64,000 bases of DNA from Mycolicibacterium gilvum (GCF_900454025.1 NZ_UGQM01000001.1:2852001-2916000), one strand, 5' to 3'; positions 47,362-57,228 are shown, counted from the first letter of the stretch. Notes: generated from the sequence alone by a model not told the origin. Translations and numbers: made by a program.

Positions 47362-47915
47362 TGACGCGCGCGGCGGTCCTGCGGGCGCTCGCCGCCACGA
47401 CGGCCGTCGCGGCGTCTGCGTTCCTGTGGCACAACCTTCCGGTGCCCACCCAGGTGTGGGCGCCGTTCGACGTCGACGGCGCGGCGGGACAGACGGTCAC
47501 CGGTCGGTCGCTGTCGGTGACCGTGACCGGGGCCAGGCTGGCGCCGACTGCGCTGCAGCGCGGCAAGCCGGTGGTAGAGGCCGCAGGGCAGTGGCTGGTC
47601 GTCGACGCCGCAGTCGACGCCACGACGATGTTCGTCAAACCGGTGACCGAGTTGCGGGTCGGCCCGGACACCTACGTGCCGACCGACAGATTCTGGACCG
47701 CACAGCTCGGCGGCGAGGTCGCCCCGGGTATCACCCAGAACGGCTCGTGGGTGTTCGACGTGGCTCCCGACCGGCTGGAGGCCGTGACGGAGGTGTCGTT
47801 GCAGGTGTGGCAGGGCGACAGCAGGCTCGACTCCCGCGTCGTGGTCACGATCCCGCTGTCTGACGTGGTGCGCGACGATCCCGTGGTGATCCGCCCGATG
47901 GAGTCGGCCGCGTGA
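47358..47915 (+). CDS. Membrane-anchored extracytoplasmic protein, second of three
   Basis: The product has 185 residues with an N-terminal signal or anchor (VLRALAATTAVAASAFLW) and a beta-rich domain (SLSVTVTGARLAPTAL, WLVVDAAVDATTMFVKP, VSLQVWQGDSRLDSRVVVTIPL). The succession of beta segments, a phrase ending in a substituted strand pair, and the length are similar to the first protein, so the genes look like diverged duplicates. Function unknown. It overlaps its neighbours by 4 bases on each side. Confidence 0.72.
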   Translation: MMTRAAVLRALAATTAVAASAFLWHNLPVPTQVWAPFDVDGAAGQTVTGRSLSVTVTGARLAPTALQRGKPVVEAAGQWLVVDAAVDATTMFVKPVTELRVGPDTYVPTDRFWTAQLGGEVAPGITQNGSWVFDVAPDRLEAVTEVSLQVWQGDSRLDSRVVVTIPLSDVVRDDPVVIRPMESAA

Positions 47916-48418
47916 GCCGGTCACTGCCGCTGTGGCAGCGCAACGTGATCGGGGGCGTCGTGGCCGCGGCCGGGGTGTCGGTGCTCGCCGGCACGACGTG
48001 GTGGTCGCCGTGGACGGCGTACCTCGCCACCGTGGATCCCCGGCACGTCGTCGCCGCGGGGGAGTCAGCGGTCATCGACGGTCGACGCTGGTCGATCGGC
48101 GACATCCGGCATCTCGGCGACGGCGTACCGCCCGGCGCGACGCCGCTCCCCGACGGGACCGTGCTCACGCTCGTCACCGTCGACCGCGACGGTCCGCCCG
48201 TCGACGGGATGTGCGTCGCGGTCCTCACCGACGGTGAACATCGCTGGCGCGGACAGACTCCGGTCGACTTCGCGGTCACGCCGGCCTCCGGGTCGAGCTT
48301 CAACTGCGCCCGGCCCGGCCCGCTGCAGTGGGCCTTCAACGTCCCCGGCGATGTCGTACCGACCGCACTGGACGTCACGACAGCGGACGGACAGATCCTG
48401 GTTCGGCTCGATCTGTAG
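47912..48418 (+). CDS. Membrane-anchored extracytoplasmic protein, third of three
   Basis: The product has 168 residues with one N-terminal transmembrane helix (NVIGGVVAAAGVSVLAGTTWW) and a beta-rich extracytoplasmic part (RRWSIGDIRHLGDG, GTVLTLVTVDRDGPPVDGMCVAVLTDGEHRWRG). Two cysteines (MCVAV and FNCARPG) could form a disulfide. It shares the architecture of the two preceding proteins. The 3' end overlaps the convergent polytopic membrane gene by 44 bases. Confidence 0.72.
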   Translation: MSRSLPLWQRNVIGGVVAAAGVSVLAGTTWWSPWTAYLATVDPRHVVAAGESAVIDGRRWSIGDIRHLGDGVPPGATPLPDGTVLTLVTVDRDGPPVDGMCVAVLTDGEHRWRGQTPVDFAVTPASGSSFNCARPGPLQWAFNVPGDVVPTALDVTTADGQILVRLDL

Positions 48419-49670
48419 GGACACGCTGCAGGCAGTAGCCGAGCGTGGCGGCGATCAGGCAGATGCGCAGAGGCTCCACGATCAGATGTGAGATGAGGGC
48501 GAGCACATCGGCCGCGCCCGCCCAGAACTGCTGGGGATGGGGCCCCAGCACCCAGGCCATGCCCCGGAACAGGTACCCCGGTCCCAGTTGAGGACGGTAG
48601 AAGCTTCCCGACATGTCCAGCCACGCCAGTCCGAGATAGGCCAGCACGTACAGCGACAACGCGACGATCCCGCCGTGCAGCAGGATGCGGCCCGAATCGA
48701 CGATGGGTTTGAACTTGCCCAGTTGCGATTCGGCGTAATCGCCGACCTCACGGCGGATCTTGCGAGGTACCCGCTGCCACCTGCTGTGCAGTTGTTTCTG
48801 CCGTTCCGCCGTGCGGTCGACCACCCGCCACGCACGTTCGCCGGCGACCCGCCGGGCCGCGGCGCGCCAGGGCGCCGTCACCGACACGCCATAGACGATG
48901 CCGGCCACCGCGAGCCACACCAGCGGAACCGCGGCTCCGCCGAACACGGTCCGCAGGGCCCACATCACCGTGTCCCACGCGCTCTCCAACGGACCGAAGT
49001 GGGAGAACACGGCCTCACGGGTGTCGTTGAACCACACCACGATCCGGCGCTGCGCCAACCATCCGCCCGGATTGAGCACGAACGTCAGGCCCTGGTTCAC
49101 CGAGAGCGACAGCACCAGGAACACCCACAGCGCGTCGACATAGATCCGGACACCGAAGACCCAACCGGGCAGGGCGTCCTTGAACCAGGACAGCGCGTAG
49201 CGCACCACCAGCGCCGCGCCGATCACCACCCAGGTGGCCGCCGACACCGGCAGCGACTCCGGATTCAGTTCGGCGGCACCGGGTGTCATCATCGCGTCGC
49301 CGATCCGGTAGTCCAGAGCACGGGCCTCGAAAGCCAGCCAGTCCTCGCTGAACATCTGCCAGGCGAGGTAGATCGCGAAGAACGGCACGATCACCGTCGC
49401 GAACAGATCGACCTGACGGGCGGAGCGCGCCGGCAGCGCTGCGAGCGCGGGGACACCGTGCCTGACGATGAAGAACATCGCCACGAACGACCCCAGCCGG
49501 GCGATACCCGCGAACGGCATGATCAGCGACGCCCACAGGCTGTTGTCCCAACCCAGCCAGGCGGCCAGTTCGATCGCCGCGAGGCGGCCCAGCATGCCGA
49601 GCAGGTAACAGGCCGCCAGCTGCGGCCAGTACCTCAGGAACAGCACGAAGGGCGCCAGCAGCTGGGTCAT
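48375..49670 (-). CDS. Polytopic membrane protein, function unknown
   Basis: The product has 431 residues and about nine hydrophobic segments, starting with LLAPFVLFLRYWPQLAACYLLG and ending with LALISHLIVEPLRICLIAATLG. Between segments 6 and 7 is a basic cytoplasmic stretch (RTAERQKQLHSRWQRVPRKIRREVG). I do not recognise a family. The ATG overlaps the stop of the ABC-F gene (ATGA), so the two are translated together. It converges with the trio of membrane-anchored proteins, and these genes may serve one envelope system. Confidence 0.75.
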   Translation of the reverse strand: MTQLLAPFVLFLRYWPQLAACYLLGMLGRLAAIELAAWLGWDNSLWASLIMPFAGIARLGSFVAMFFIVRHGVPALAALPARSARQVDLFATVIVPFFAIYLAWQMFSEDWLAFEARALDYRIGDAMMTPGAAELNPESLPVSAATWVVIGAALVVRYALSWFKDALPGWVFGVRIYVDALWVFLVLSLSVNQGLTFVLNPGGWLAQRRIVVWFNDTREAVFSHFGPLESAWDTVMWALRTVFGGAAVPLVWLAVAGIVYGVSVTAPWRAAARRVAGERAWRVVDRTAERQKQLHSRWQRVPRKIRREVGDYAESQLGKFKPIVDSGRILLHGGIVALSLYVLAYLGLAWLDMSGSFYRPQLGPGYLFRGMAWVLGPHPQQFWAGAADVLALISHLIVEPLRICLIAATLGYCLQRVPTDRAEPGSVRPLS

Positions 49671-51430
49671 CCGCTCTCCTCGGCGACGGCCAGCCATGCC
49701 TCCTCCAGCGAGGTCTTGCGGTCCAGCAGGTCGCTCAACTCCGCATTGAGCTCCCCGGCCCGCACATGGTCGGCGGCGGCCTCGGCCATCGACTCGTGCA
49801 GTGCGGCGATCCGGTCGTCGAGCTTGGTCAGCTGACCCTCGATGCGCGCCATCTCCTTGCCGGTGCGACGGTCCCGGGCCGCGGCAGTCTCGCCGCGGTC
49901 CGGTTCGGGTTTCGACGGCGCCGGCGTCCCGGCCGCGGCCCGGCCGGCCAGGTACTGCTCGATGCCGCCGGGCAGCATGTCGCAGCGGCCGCCTCCGGTC
50001 AGCGCATAGGTGACGTCACTGACCCGTTCGAGGAAGTACCGGTCGTGGGTCACGACGATCAGCGTGCCGGGCCACCCGTCGAGATAGTCCTCGATCACCG
50101 TCAGGGTGTCGATGTCGAGATCGTTGGTCGGCTCGTCGAGGAGCAGCACGTTCGGCTCGTCGAGAAGCAGCCGCAGGAACTGCAGTCTGCGCCGCTCACC
50201 GCCGGAGAGCTCACCGATCCGGGTGGTCAGCTTGTCGCCGACGAAGCCGAAGTCCTTCAGCAGCGTGTCCGCGCTGATCTCCCCGCCGCCGGCCAGCTCG
50301 GTGACGCGGCGGCGGTCCTCGACCGCGTCGAGCACGCGCTGTGATCCGTCGAGATCCTTCAACGCCTGGCTCAGGTGCCCGATGCGCAGGGTCTTGCCGC
50401 GTTTGACCGTCCCCGCAGTGGGGCTCAACTCACCGGTCAGCAGCCGCAGCACCGACGTCTTGCCGGTGCCGTTGACGCCGACCAGTCCGATGCGCGCCCC
50501 CGGGCCGATCGACCAGTCGACGCCGTCGAGGAGTACACGTGGGGGATCGCCGACCTCGAGCCGCACCCGATGCAGATCGAACACGTCTTTGCCGAGCCGG
50601 GTCGTGGCGAACCGTTGCAGCACAAGGGAATCGCGCGGCGGTGGCTCGTTGGCGATCAGATCGTTGGCGGCCTGGATGCGGAACTTCGGCTTCGACGTCC
50701 GGGCCGGCGGGCCGCGGCGCAGCCACGCCAGTTCCTTGCGCATCAGGTTGCGGCGCCGGGTCTCGGTCCCCGCGGCCACCCGGGCCCGTTCGGCCCTGGC
50801 CAGCACGTAGGCGGCATACCCGCCTTCGTAGGCGTCGACGACACCGTCGTGCACCTCCCACATCCCGGTGCAGACGGCATCCAGGAACCAGCGATCGTGG
50901 CTGACGACGACGAGTGCGCGGGCGGGCCGGGCGGTCAGGTGTCCGGCCAGCCACCCGATCACCTCGACGTCGAGATGGTTGGTCGGCTCGTCGAGAACCA
51001 GCACGTCGTGTCCGGCCAGCAGCACCTCGGCCAGTGCCACCCGGCGACGCTCGCCGCCGGACAACGTCGCCACCGGGGCGTCCAGGCTCACCCCGGACAG
51101 CAGATGCTCGACCACGGCGCGGGTGTCGGAGTCGGCGGCCCAGATGTGGTCGGGTCTGCCACCCACGATGACGTCGCGCACCGTGGAGCCGCTCTCGAAG
51201 TCGTCGGCCTGGCGCAGATAACCCACCGACAGGCCGGAGGTGTGCGTGGCACGGCCCGAGTCCGGCTCCTGCACTCCGGTGAGGATCTTCAGCAGCGTCG
51301 TCTTGCCGTCACCGTTGCGGCCCACGACGCCGATCACGTCGCCTTCCTCCACGCCCAGGCTGACAGCGTCGAGCAACGTGCGGGTCCCGTAGCCCACGGT
51401 GACCTTTTCGAGGTTGATCAGGTTTGCCAT
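49667..51430 (-). CDS. ABC-F family ATPase (Uup-like)
   Basis: The product has 587 residues with two ABC domains and no membrane part. Walker A motifs are GRNGDGKTT and GVNGTGKTS, signatures LSGGERRRVALAEVLL and LSGGERRRLQFLRLLL, Walker B motifs LVLDEPTNHLD and LLLDEPTNDLD. The C-terminal coiled coil (ARIEGQLTKLDDRIAALHESM) resembles Uup. ABC-F proteins act on ribosomes or in DNA maintenance, and some protect against antibiotics. The ATG at 51430 begins MANLINLEKVTVGYG. Upstream in-frame codons were rejected. Confidence 0.92.
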   Translation of the reverse strand: MANLINLEKVTVGYGTRTLLDAVSLGVEEGDVIGVVGRNGDGKTTLLKILTGVQEPDSGRATHTSGLSVGYLRQADDFESGSTVRDVIVGGRPDHIWAADSDTRAVVEHLLSGVSLDAPVATLSGGERRRVALAEVLLAGHDVLVLDEPTNHLDVEVIGWLAGHLTARPARALVVVSHDRWFLDAVCTGMWEVHDGVVDAYEGGYAAYVLARAERARVAAGTETRRRNLMRKELAWLRRGPPARTSKPKFRIQAANDLIANEPPPRDSLVLQRFATTRLGKDVFDLHRVRLEVGDPPRVLLDGVDWSIGPGARIGLVGVNGTGKTSVLRLLTGELSPTAGTVKRGKTLRIGHLSQALKDLDGSQRVLDAVEDRRRVTELAGGGEISADTLLKDFGFVGDKLTTRIGELSGGERRRLQFLRLLLDEPNVLLLDEPTNDLDIDTLTVIEDYLDGWPGTLIVVTHDRYFLERVSDVTYALTGGGRCDMLPGGIEQYLAGRAAAGTPAPSKPEPDRGETAAARDRRTGKEMARIEGQLTKLDDRIAALHESMAEAAADHVRAGELNAELSDLLDRKTSLEEAWLAVAEESG

Positions 51431-51527
51431 CAGGCGCCGATGATAGGCGGGGGTTGTGCCATCATCGTGATCACGATGCAGTCGCGGGGATTCGGCTGAT
51501 CGCAACGGGAGATAGGAGCGTGACTCG

Positions 51528-54497
51528 GTGGTGGACCTCTCCGCGATCACCAGACCGGTCGGACGATTGGTCGCGACCGCACAGAACGGTCTGGAGGTCC
51601 TGCGGTACGGAGGGCTGGAGACCGGCGCGGTCCCGTCGCCGTTCCAGATCATCGAGAGCGTCCCGATGTACCGGCTGCGGCGCTATTTCCCGCCCGACTC
51701 CCGGCCCGGCGCCAAGACACCCGGCGCCCCGGTGCTGATGGTCCACCCGATGATGATGTCGGCCGACATGTGGGACGTCACCCGCGACGACGGCGCCGTC
51801 GGCATCCTGCACCGCGCCGGACTGGACCCGTGGGTCATCGACTTCGGATCGCCCGACAAGATCGAGGGCGGCATGCAGCGCAACCTCGCCGACCACGTCG
51901 TGGCGCTGAGCGAGGCGATCGACACCGTGAAGACGGTGACGGGCCGCGACGTCCATCTCGCGGGGTACTCCCAAGGCGGCATGTTTGCCTACCAGACCGC
52001 GGCGTACCGCCGGTCCAAGGACCTGGCCAGCATCGCCGCGTTCGGCGCACCGGTCGACACCCTGGCCGCCCTGCCGATGAACCTGCCGCCGAGTCTCGCG
52101 CCGCTGGCCGCCGACTTCATGGCCGACCACGTGTTCAGCCGGATCGACATCCCGGGATGGTTGGCGCGCACCGGTTTTCAGATGCTCGACCCGATCAAGA
52201 CCGCCCAGTCGCGCATCGACTTCCTCCGCCAGTTACACGACCGCGAGGCGCTGCTGCCGCGTGAACAGCAGCGCCGGTTCCTGGCGTCCGACGGCTGGAT
52301 CGCGTGGTCGGGTCCGGCGATCTCGGAGCTGCTCAAACAGTTCATCGCCCACAACCGGATGATGACCGGCGGCTTCGCGATCCGCGGCGACCTCGTCACG
52401 CTGTCCGACATCGACGTCCCGGTGCTGGCCGTGATCGGTGAGGTCGACGACATCGGCCAGCCGGCCGCGGTACGCGGCATCAAGAGGGCCGCACCCAAAG
52501 CAGACGTCTACGAGTTCCTCATCCGCGCAGGGCATTTCGGCCTCGTTGTCGGCTCGAAGGCGAGCACCGAGACCTGGCCCGCGGTGGCGGAGTGGGTGCG
52601 CTGGCTCGACGGCGGCGGGTCGATGCCCGACGGGGTGTCCCCGATGGCGCTGCAACCGGCCGAGCCGACCGAGAGCGGCGTCACACTGGCGTCGCGCCTC
52701 GCGCACAGTGCGACGGCCGCCACCGAGATGGCTTTCAGCCTCGCCCGGTCGGCCGCCGACGCACTGGTGACGGCGAACAAGTCCGCCCGCACGCTGGCCG
52801 TCGAAACCGCCCGCACCCTGCCGCGGCTGGCGCGGCTGGGCCAGGTCAACGACCACACCCGGATCTCGCTGGGCCGCATCATGAGTGAGCAGGCGCGGGA
52901 TCTGCCCCACGGCGAGGCGCTGCTGTTCGACGGTCGCGTGCACACCTTCGAGGCCGTCGACCGGCGCATCAACAACGTCGTGCGCGGACTCATCGACGTC
53001 GGTGTGCGGCAGGGTGCCCGCGTCGGGCTGCTGATGGAGACCCGGCCGAGCGCGCTGGTCGCGATCGCGGCGCTGTCACGGCTCGGCGCCGTGGCGGTCC
53101 TGATGCCGCCGGACTCCGACCTGGCAGAGGCCGCCCGGCTCGGCGGTGTCACCGAGATCATCGCCGACCCGAGCAACCTCGCGGCGGCCGGCGCGTTGGA
53201 CATGCGCGTCCTGGTCCTCGGCGGCGGAGAGTCCCGCGATCTGGATGTGCCCGACTCCGGCCAGATCATCGACATGGAGAAGATCGACCCCGACGCCGTC
53301 GAGCTGCCGGGGTGGTACCGGCCCAACCCCGGCCTCGCCCGCGACCTGGCGTTCATCGGGTTCAGCACCGTCAGCGGCGAACTCGTCGCCCGCCAGATCA
53401 CCAACTACCGATGGGCGCTGTCGGCCTTCGGCACCGCATCGGCGGCCAACCTCAGCCGCAGCGACACGGTGTACTGCCTGACGCCGCTGCACCACCAGTC
53501 CGGCCTGCTGGTCAGCCTCGGCGGCGCCGTCGTGGGGGGTTCCCGCATCGCCCTGTCGAGGGAGCTGCGCCCGGACAGGTTCGTGCAGGAGATCCGGCAG
53601 TACGGCGTCACCGTCGTGTCCTACACATGGGCGATGCTGCGCGAGGTCATCGACGATCCCGGATTCTCCTTGCGTGGAAGCCATCCGGTCCGGCTCTTCA
53701 TCGGCGCCGGCATGCCGGCCGGTCTCTGGAAGCGGGTCGTCGACGTGTTCGCCCCCGCCAACGTCGTCGAGTTCTTCGCCACCACCGACGGGCAGGCCGT
53801 CCTGGCCAACGTCAAGGGCGCCAAGATCGGCAGCAAGGGCAGACCACTGCCCGGCGGCGGCGAGATCGCGCTGGCCGCCTACGACCCGGAGGACAACCTG
53901 ATCCTCGAGGACGAGCGTGGCTTCGTGCGCCGGGCCGAGGTCAACGAGGTCGGTGTGCTGCTGGCGCACCCGCGGGGACCGGTCGACCCGTTGGCGTCGG
54001 TCAAGCGCGGGGTGTTCGCGCCGGCCGACACCTGGGTGTCCACCGAGTACCTGTTCCGCCGCGACGAGGACGGTGATTACTGGCTCGTCGACAACCGCGC
54101 CGCGGTGATCCACACCCCGCGCGGCGTCGTGTACGCGGCCACCGTCAACGACGCCGTGGGCAGGCTGGGAGCGGTGGACATGGCCGTGACGTACGGGGTG
54201 GAGAGCGACGGCCGGACCCTCGCGGTGACCGCGCTGTCGCTGCGGCCCGGCGGCAGTGTGCCGTCCGCCGATCTGTCGGAGGCGCTCGCCGACATTCCCG
54301 TCGGCACCGGCCCCGACATCGTACACGTCGTCACCGACATGACACTGACGACCACCTTCCGGCCGCTCGCCGGCCCGCTGCAGAAACAGGGCGTGCCCAA
54401 GCCGTCGCGTAACGCCTGGTACCTGGACCCCGATACCCATCGGTACAAGCGGCTGACCGCTGCTGTGCGGAGCGAGCTCGGGGGCACTCAGCAGTGA
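51528..54497 (+). CDS. Alpha/beta hydrolase - acyl-CoA synthetase-like fusion protein (Rv1683-like)
   Basis: The product has 989 residues. The N-terminal 360 residues are an alpha/beta hydrolase related to polyhydroxyalkanoate synthases, with GYSQGGMFAYQ as nucleophile elbow and a late RAGHFGLVVG histidine. The rest is an adenylate-forming fold. Its P-loop is degenerate (GFSTVSGELVARQ in place of the usual TSGTTGxPK), and the YGxTE motif reads FFATTDG, so normal adenylation is doubtful. M. tuberculosis Rv1683 has the same fusion, annotated as lipase plus acyl-CoA synthase and linked to lipid storage. The GTG at 51528 was chosen because MVDLSAITRPVG is the likely N-terminus, with GGGAGATAGGAG upstream. 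Confidence 0.9.
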   Translation: MVDLSAITRPVGRLVATAQNGLEVLRYGGLETGAVPSPFQIIESVPMYRLRRYFPPDSRPGAKTPGAPVLMVHPMMMSADMWDVTRDDGAVGILHRAGLDPWVIDFGSPDKIEGGMQRNLADHVVALSEAIDTVKTVTGRDVHLAGYSQGGMFAYQTAAYRRSKDLASIAAFGAPVDTLAALPMNLPPSLAPLAADFMADHVFSRIDIPGWLARTGFQMLDPIKTAQSRIDFLRQLHDREALLPREQQRRFLASDGWIAWSGPAISELLKQFIAHNRMMTGGFAIRGDLVTLSDIDVPVLAVIGEVDDIGQPAAVRGIKRAAPKADVYEFLIRAGHFGLVVGSKASTETWPAVAEWVRWLDGGGSMPDGVSPMALQPAEPTESGVTLASRLAHSATAATEMAFSLARSAADALVTANKSARTLAVETARTLPRLARLGQVNDHTRISLGRIMSEQARDLPHGEALLFDGRVHTFEAVDRRINNVVRGLIDVGVRQGARVGLLMETRPSALVAIAALSRLGAVAVLMPPDSDLAEAARLGGVTEIIADPSNLAAAGALDMRVLVLGGGESRDLDVPDSGQIIDMEKIDPDAVELPGWYRPNPGLARDLAFIGFSTVSGELVARQITNYRWALSAFGTASAANLSRSDTVYCLTPLHHQSGLLVSLGGAVVGGSRIALSRELRPDRFVQEIRQYGVTVVSYTWAMLREVIDDPGFSLRGSHPVRLFIGAGMPAGLWKRVVDVFAPANVVEFFATTDGQAVLANVKGAKIGSKGRPLPGGGEIALAAYDPEDNLILEDERGFVRRAEVNEVGVLLAHPRGPVDPLASVKRGVFAPADTWVSTEYLFRRDEDGDYWLVDNRAAVIHTPRGVVYAATVNDAVGRLGAVDMAVTYGVESDGRTLAVTALSLRPGGSVPSADLSEALADIPVGTGPDIVHVVTDMTLTTTFRPLAGPLQKQGVPKPSRNAWYLDPDTHRYKRLTAAVRSELGGTQQ

Positions 54498-54561
54498 TGC
54501 CCGCCGCGCGGCACACTGTTAGGCTCGCCGAATCGGCAGGCCCCAACGCGCTGGAGGACTC

Positions 54562-55098
54562 ATGACTTCGCACCACAGCACCGACGGCCGGTCGCTGTCC
54601 CGGCTGGCGACCGGTGCCCTCCTCGGCGCCGCCCTGGCGTTCGGGACGGTCACCGGTGTGGCCCCGATCGCGTCGGCGCAGCCGACCACCCAGGCCGAAC
54701 AGCCCCCGGCCCCGCGGATCTCGCCGGACCAGCTCCTGATGATGATCTCGAACGAGTACCAGACGGGGGCCAGCGGCGGGCAGGTCTCCAAGCTGATCGA
54801 ACAGGTGATGACGCTGCGCCAGCGTGGGATCCGTCCGTCGATGGCCAACGCGCAGGCACTCAAGGCCGGCCTCGATGCCCGTCCCAACCAGAAGCCCCTG
54901 ATCGAGGCACTGCAGTCGACGCTGGTCTACCAGCGCAAGGTGATGGCGCAGTCCGCCACCCAGATGCCGTCGGGCGGCGGCGCCCCGCCGGTCGCCACCC
55001 CGGGCAGCCCGCAGGTCGGCATGGGCGGACCGGCATGGGGGCCGAACAACCCGATGCAGCGCGACGGCAACAACATCTTCCCGATGCCCGGTCGCTGA
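54562..55098 (+). CDS. Exported protein of unknown function
   Basis: The product has 178 residues. A signal peptide (about residues 1-39, ending APIASAQ) is followed by a helical region (ISPDQLLMMISNEYQTGASG, KLIEQVMTLRQRGIRPSMANAQALKAGLDARPN) and a Pro/Gly-rich tail (PPVATPGSPQVGMGGPAWGPN). GGAGGA precedes the ATG by 5 bases. No family is recognised. It ends 4 bases before the Trm112-like gene and probably is cotranscribed with it. Confidence 0.75.
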   Translation: MTSHHSTDGRSLSRLATGALLGAALAFGTVTGVAPIASAQPTTQAEQPPAPRISPDQLLMMISNEYQTGASGGQVSKLIEQVMTLRQRGIRPSMANAQALKAGLDARPNQKPLIEALQSTLVYQRKVMAQSATQMPSGGGAPPVATPGSPQVGMGGPAWGPNNPMQRDGNNIFPMPGR

Positions 55099-55102
55099 GC
55101 GA

Positions 55103-55309
55103 ATGGCACTCGACGACACCCTGCTCGCCATCCTCGTCTGTCCGCAGGACCGCGGACCGCTGCTGCTTGTCGACGGATGCCTCTACAACCCGCGGCTGAA
55201 GCGCAAGTACCGCATCGACGACGGGATCCCGGTTCTGCTCGTCGACGAAGCCGTCCCGGTCGACGACGACGAGCACCGACGGCTCGTCGCTGCCGCGGAG
55301 CAGGGCTGA
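55103..55309 (+). CDS. Trm112-family (UPF0434) small protein
   Basis: The product has 68 residues. LLAILVCPQDRGPLLL and RKYRIDDGIPVLLVDEA match the Trm112/YcaR fold, which in other organisms partners methyltransferases. The second cysteine pair is lost, so zinc binding is unlikely. The position corresponds to Rv1684-type genes. It precedes mpg by 14 bases. Confidence 0.85.
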   Translation: MALDDTLLAILVCPQDRGPLLLVDGCLYNPRLKRKYRIDDGIPVLLVDEAVPVDDDEHRRLVAAAEQG

Positions 55310-55323
55310 TCAGGTAGGCCGAA

Positions 55324-55932
55324 CTGCGGAATTCTCTCGACGTCGACCCGCTGAGCGCCGCGCGACTTCTGCTGGGTTCCGAACTGACCGGCCGTGGCGT
55401 GACCGCGGTGATCGTCGAGGTCGAGGCGTACGGAGGTCCGGACGACGGGCCGTGGCCCGACCCGGCCGCCCATTCGTTCCGCGGTCCCGGGCTACGCAAC
55501 TCGGTGATGTTCGGCCCGCCGGGTCGGCTCTACACGTATCGCAGTCACGGCATCCACGTCTGCGCGAACGTCGTCTGCGCCGCCGACGGGGTGGCCGCGG
55601 CGGTCCTGCTGCGCGCCGCGATCGTCGACACCGGTCACGAGTCGGCCTGGGCGCGGCGCGGGCCGGCGGTGCGGGAGTCCGCGCTGGCACGCGGGCCGGG
55701 CAATCTGTGCTCGGCACTCGGGATCACGATGGACGACAACGGGACAGACCTGTTCGATCCGTCGTCACCGATCCGTCTGGAGCTCGGTGAACTCCGGGTC
55801 GGTGACACCGGTCCACGAGTGGGTGTCAGCAAGGCCGCGGACCGGCCGTGGCGGATGTGGCTGCCCGGGCACCGCGAAGTCTCGGCGTATCGCCGCAGCC
55901 CGCGGGCACCGGCTCCGGGGGAGAGCGACTAG
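55324..55932 (+). CDS. mpg: 3-methyladenine DNA glycosylase, start codon probably CTG
   Basis: The product has 202 residues if it starts at CTG 55324. It removes alkylated purines in base-excision repair. The conserved [42 protein letters not shown] and [16 protein letters not shown] are present. The conserved N-terminus ([21 protein letters not shown]) is encoded, but between the in-frame TAG at 55315 and GTG 55399 there is no normal start. AGGTAGG lies 5 bases before CTG 55324. GTG 55399 would delete 25 conserved residues. A CTG start or a recent loss of a GTG is inferred. Confidence 0.9.
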   Translation: MRNSLDVDPLSAARLLLGSELTGRGVTAVIVEVEAYGGPDDGPWPDPAAHSFRGPGLRNSVMFGPPGRLYTYRSHGIHVCANVVCAADGVAAAVLLRAAIVDTGHESAWARRGPAVRESALARGPGNLCSALGITMDDNGTDLFDPSSPIRLELGELRVGDTGPRVGVSKAADRPWRMWLPGHREVSAYRRSPRAPAPGESD

Positions 55933-55950
55933 TACGGAAAGATCGGGGCC

Positions 55951-57228
55951 ATGAGCACGCCGGACATCCTGGACGATTTGGAATGGCGGGGACTGATAGC
56001 ACAGTCCACCGACCGCGAGGCACTCGGCGAGATGCTGGCCGCCGGCCCTGCCACGGTCTACTCCGGCTTCGATCCGACAGCGCCGAGTCTGCACGCCGGT
56101 CATCTGATTCCGCTGCTGACCCTGCGCCGCTTCCAACAGGCCGGACACCGCCCGATCGTGCTCGCTGGCGGCGCCACCGGCATGATCGGCGACCCGCGCG
56201 ATGTGGGCGAACGCACTCTCAACACCGCCGACACCGTCGCGGACTGGGCCGACCGGATCCGGGGACAACTGGAGCGCTTCGTCGAGTTCGACGACTCGGA
56301 GACCGGCGCGATCGTCGCCGACAATCTGACGTGGACTTCCGAGCTGTCGGCGATCGAGTTCCTGCGTGACGTCGGCAAGCACTTCTCGGTGAATGTGATG
56401 TTGGACAGGGACACCGTGCGGCGCCGGCTCGAGGGTGACGGTATCTCCTACACCGAGTTCAGCTACATGCTGCTGCAGGCCAACGACTACGTCGAACTGC
56501 ATCAGCGGTACGGCTGCACACTGCAGGTCGGTGGGTCCGACCAGTGGGGGAACATCATCGCGGGCGTGCGACTGGTGCGGCAGAAGGCGGGCGCCACCGT
56601 GCACGCGATGACCACGCCGCTGGTGACGGACTCCGAAGGCAAGAAGTTCGGGAAGTCCACCGGTGGGGGAAGCCTGTGGCTGGATCCCGAGATGACCAGT
56701 CCGTACGCCTGGTACCAGTACTTCATCAACACCGCCGACGCCGACGTCGTCCCGTACCTGCGGTGGTTCACCTTCCTGACCGCCGAGGAACTGGCGGAGT
56801 TGGAGCTGGCGACGGCGGAACGTCCGCACGAACGGGCGGCCCAGCGCCGGCTCGCCCGGGAACTGACCAATCTCGTTCACGGCGAGGCAGCGACGGCGGC
56901 CGTCGAACTCGCCAGCCAGGCCTTGTTCGGCCGCGGCGAGTTGGCGGATCTCGACGAGAACACTTTGGCCGGGGCCGTCCGGGAGGCGGCGGTGGCGCAG
57001 CTCGATCCCGGGGGACCCGATTCGATCGTCGATCTGCTGGTCGCGACCGGGCTGTCGGCGAGCAAGGGTGCGGCGCGGCGGACGGTCGCCGAGGGTGGCG
57101 TGTACGTCAACAACGCGAAGGTGACGGCCGACGACTGGGTGCCCCAGCCGTCGGACTTCCTGCACGGGCGGTGGCTGGTGCTGCGGCGGGGCAAGAGGAA
57201 TATCGCCGGCGTCGAACGCGTTGGATGA
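55951..57228 (+). CDS. tyrS: Tyrosyl-tRNA synthetase
   Basis: The product has 425 residues, a class I enzyme charging tRNA-Tyr. The HIGH motif reads [17 protein letters not shown], the KMSKS motif [26 protein letters not shown] and [10 protein letters not shown] bind tyrosine. A C-terminal S4 domain ([25 protein letters not shown]) binds tRNA. It begins 18 bases after mpg. An rRNA operon starts directly behind it. Confidence 0.97.
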   Translation: MSTPDILDDLEWRGLIAQSTDREALGEMLAAGPATVYSGFDPTAPSLHAGHLIPLLTLRRFQQAGHRPIVLAGGATGMIGDPRDVGERTLNTADTVADWADRIRGQLERFVEFDDSETGAIVADNLTWTSELSAIEFLRDVGKHFSVNVMLDRDTVRRRLEGDGISYTEFSYMLLQANDYVELHQRYGCTLQVGGSDQWGNIIAGVRLVRQKAGATVHAMTTPLVTDSEGKKFGKSTGGGSLWLDPEMTSPYAWYQYFINTADADVVPYLRWFTFLTAEELAELELATAERPHERAAQRRLARELTNLVHGEAATAAVELASQALFGRGELADLDENTLAGAVREAAVAQLDPGGPDSIVDLLVATGLSASKGAARRTVAEGGVYVNNAKVTADDWVPQPSDFLHGRWLVLRRGKRNIAGVERVG

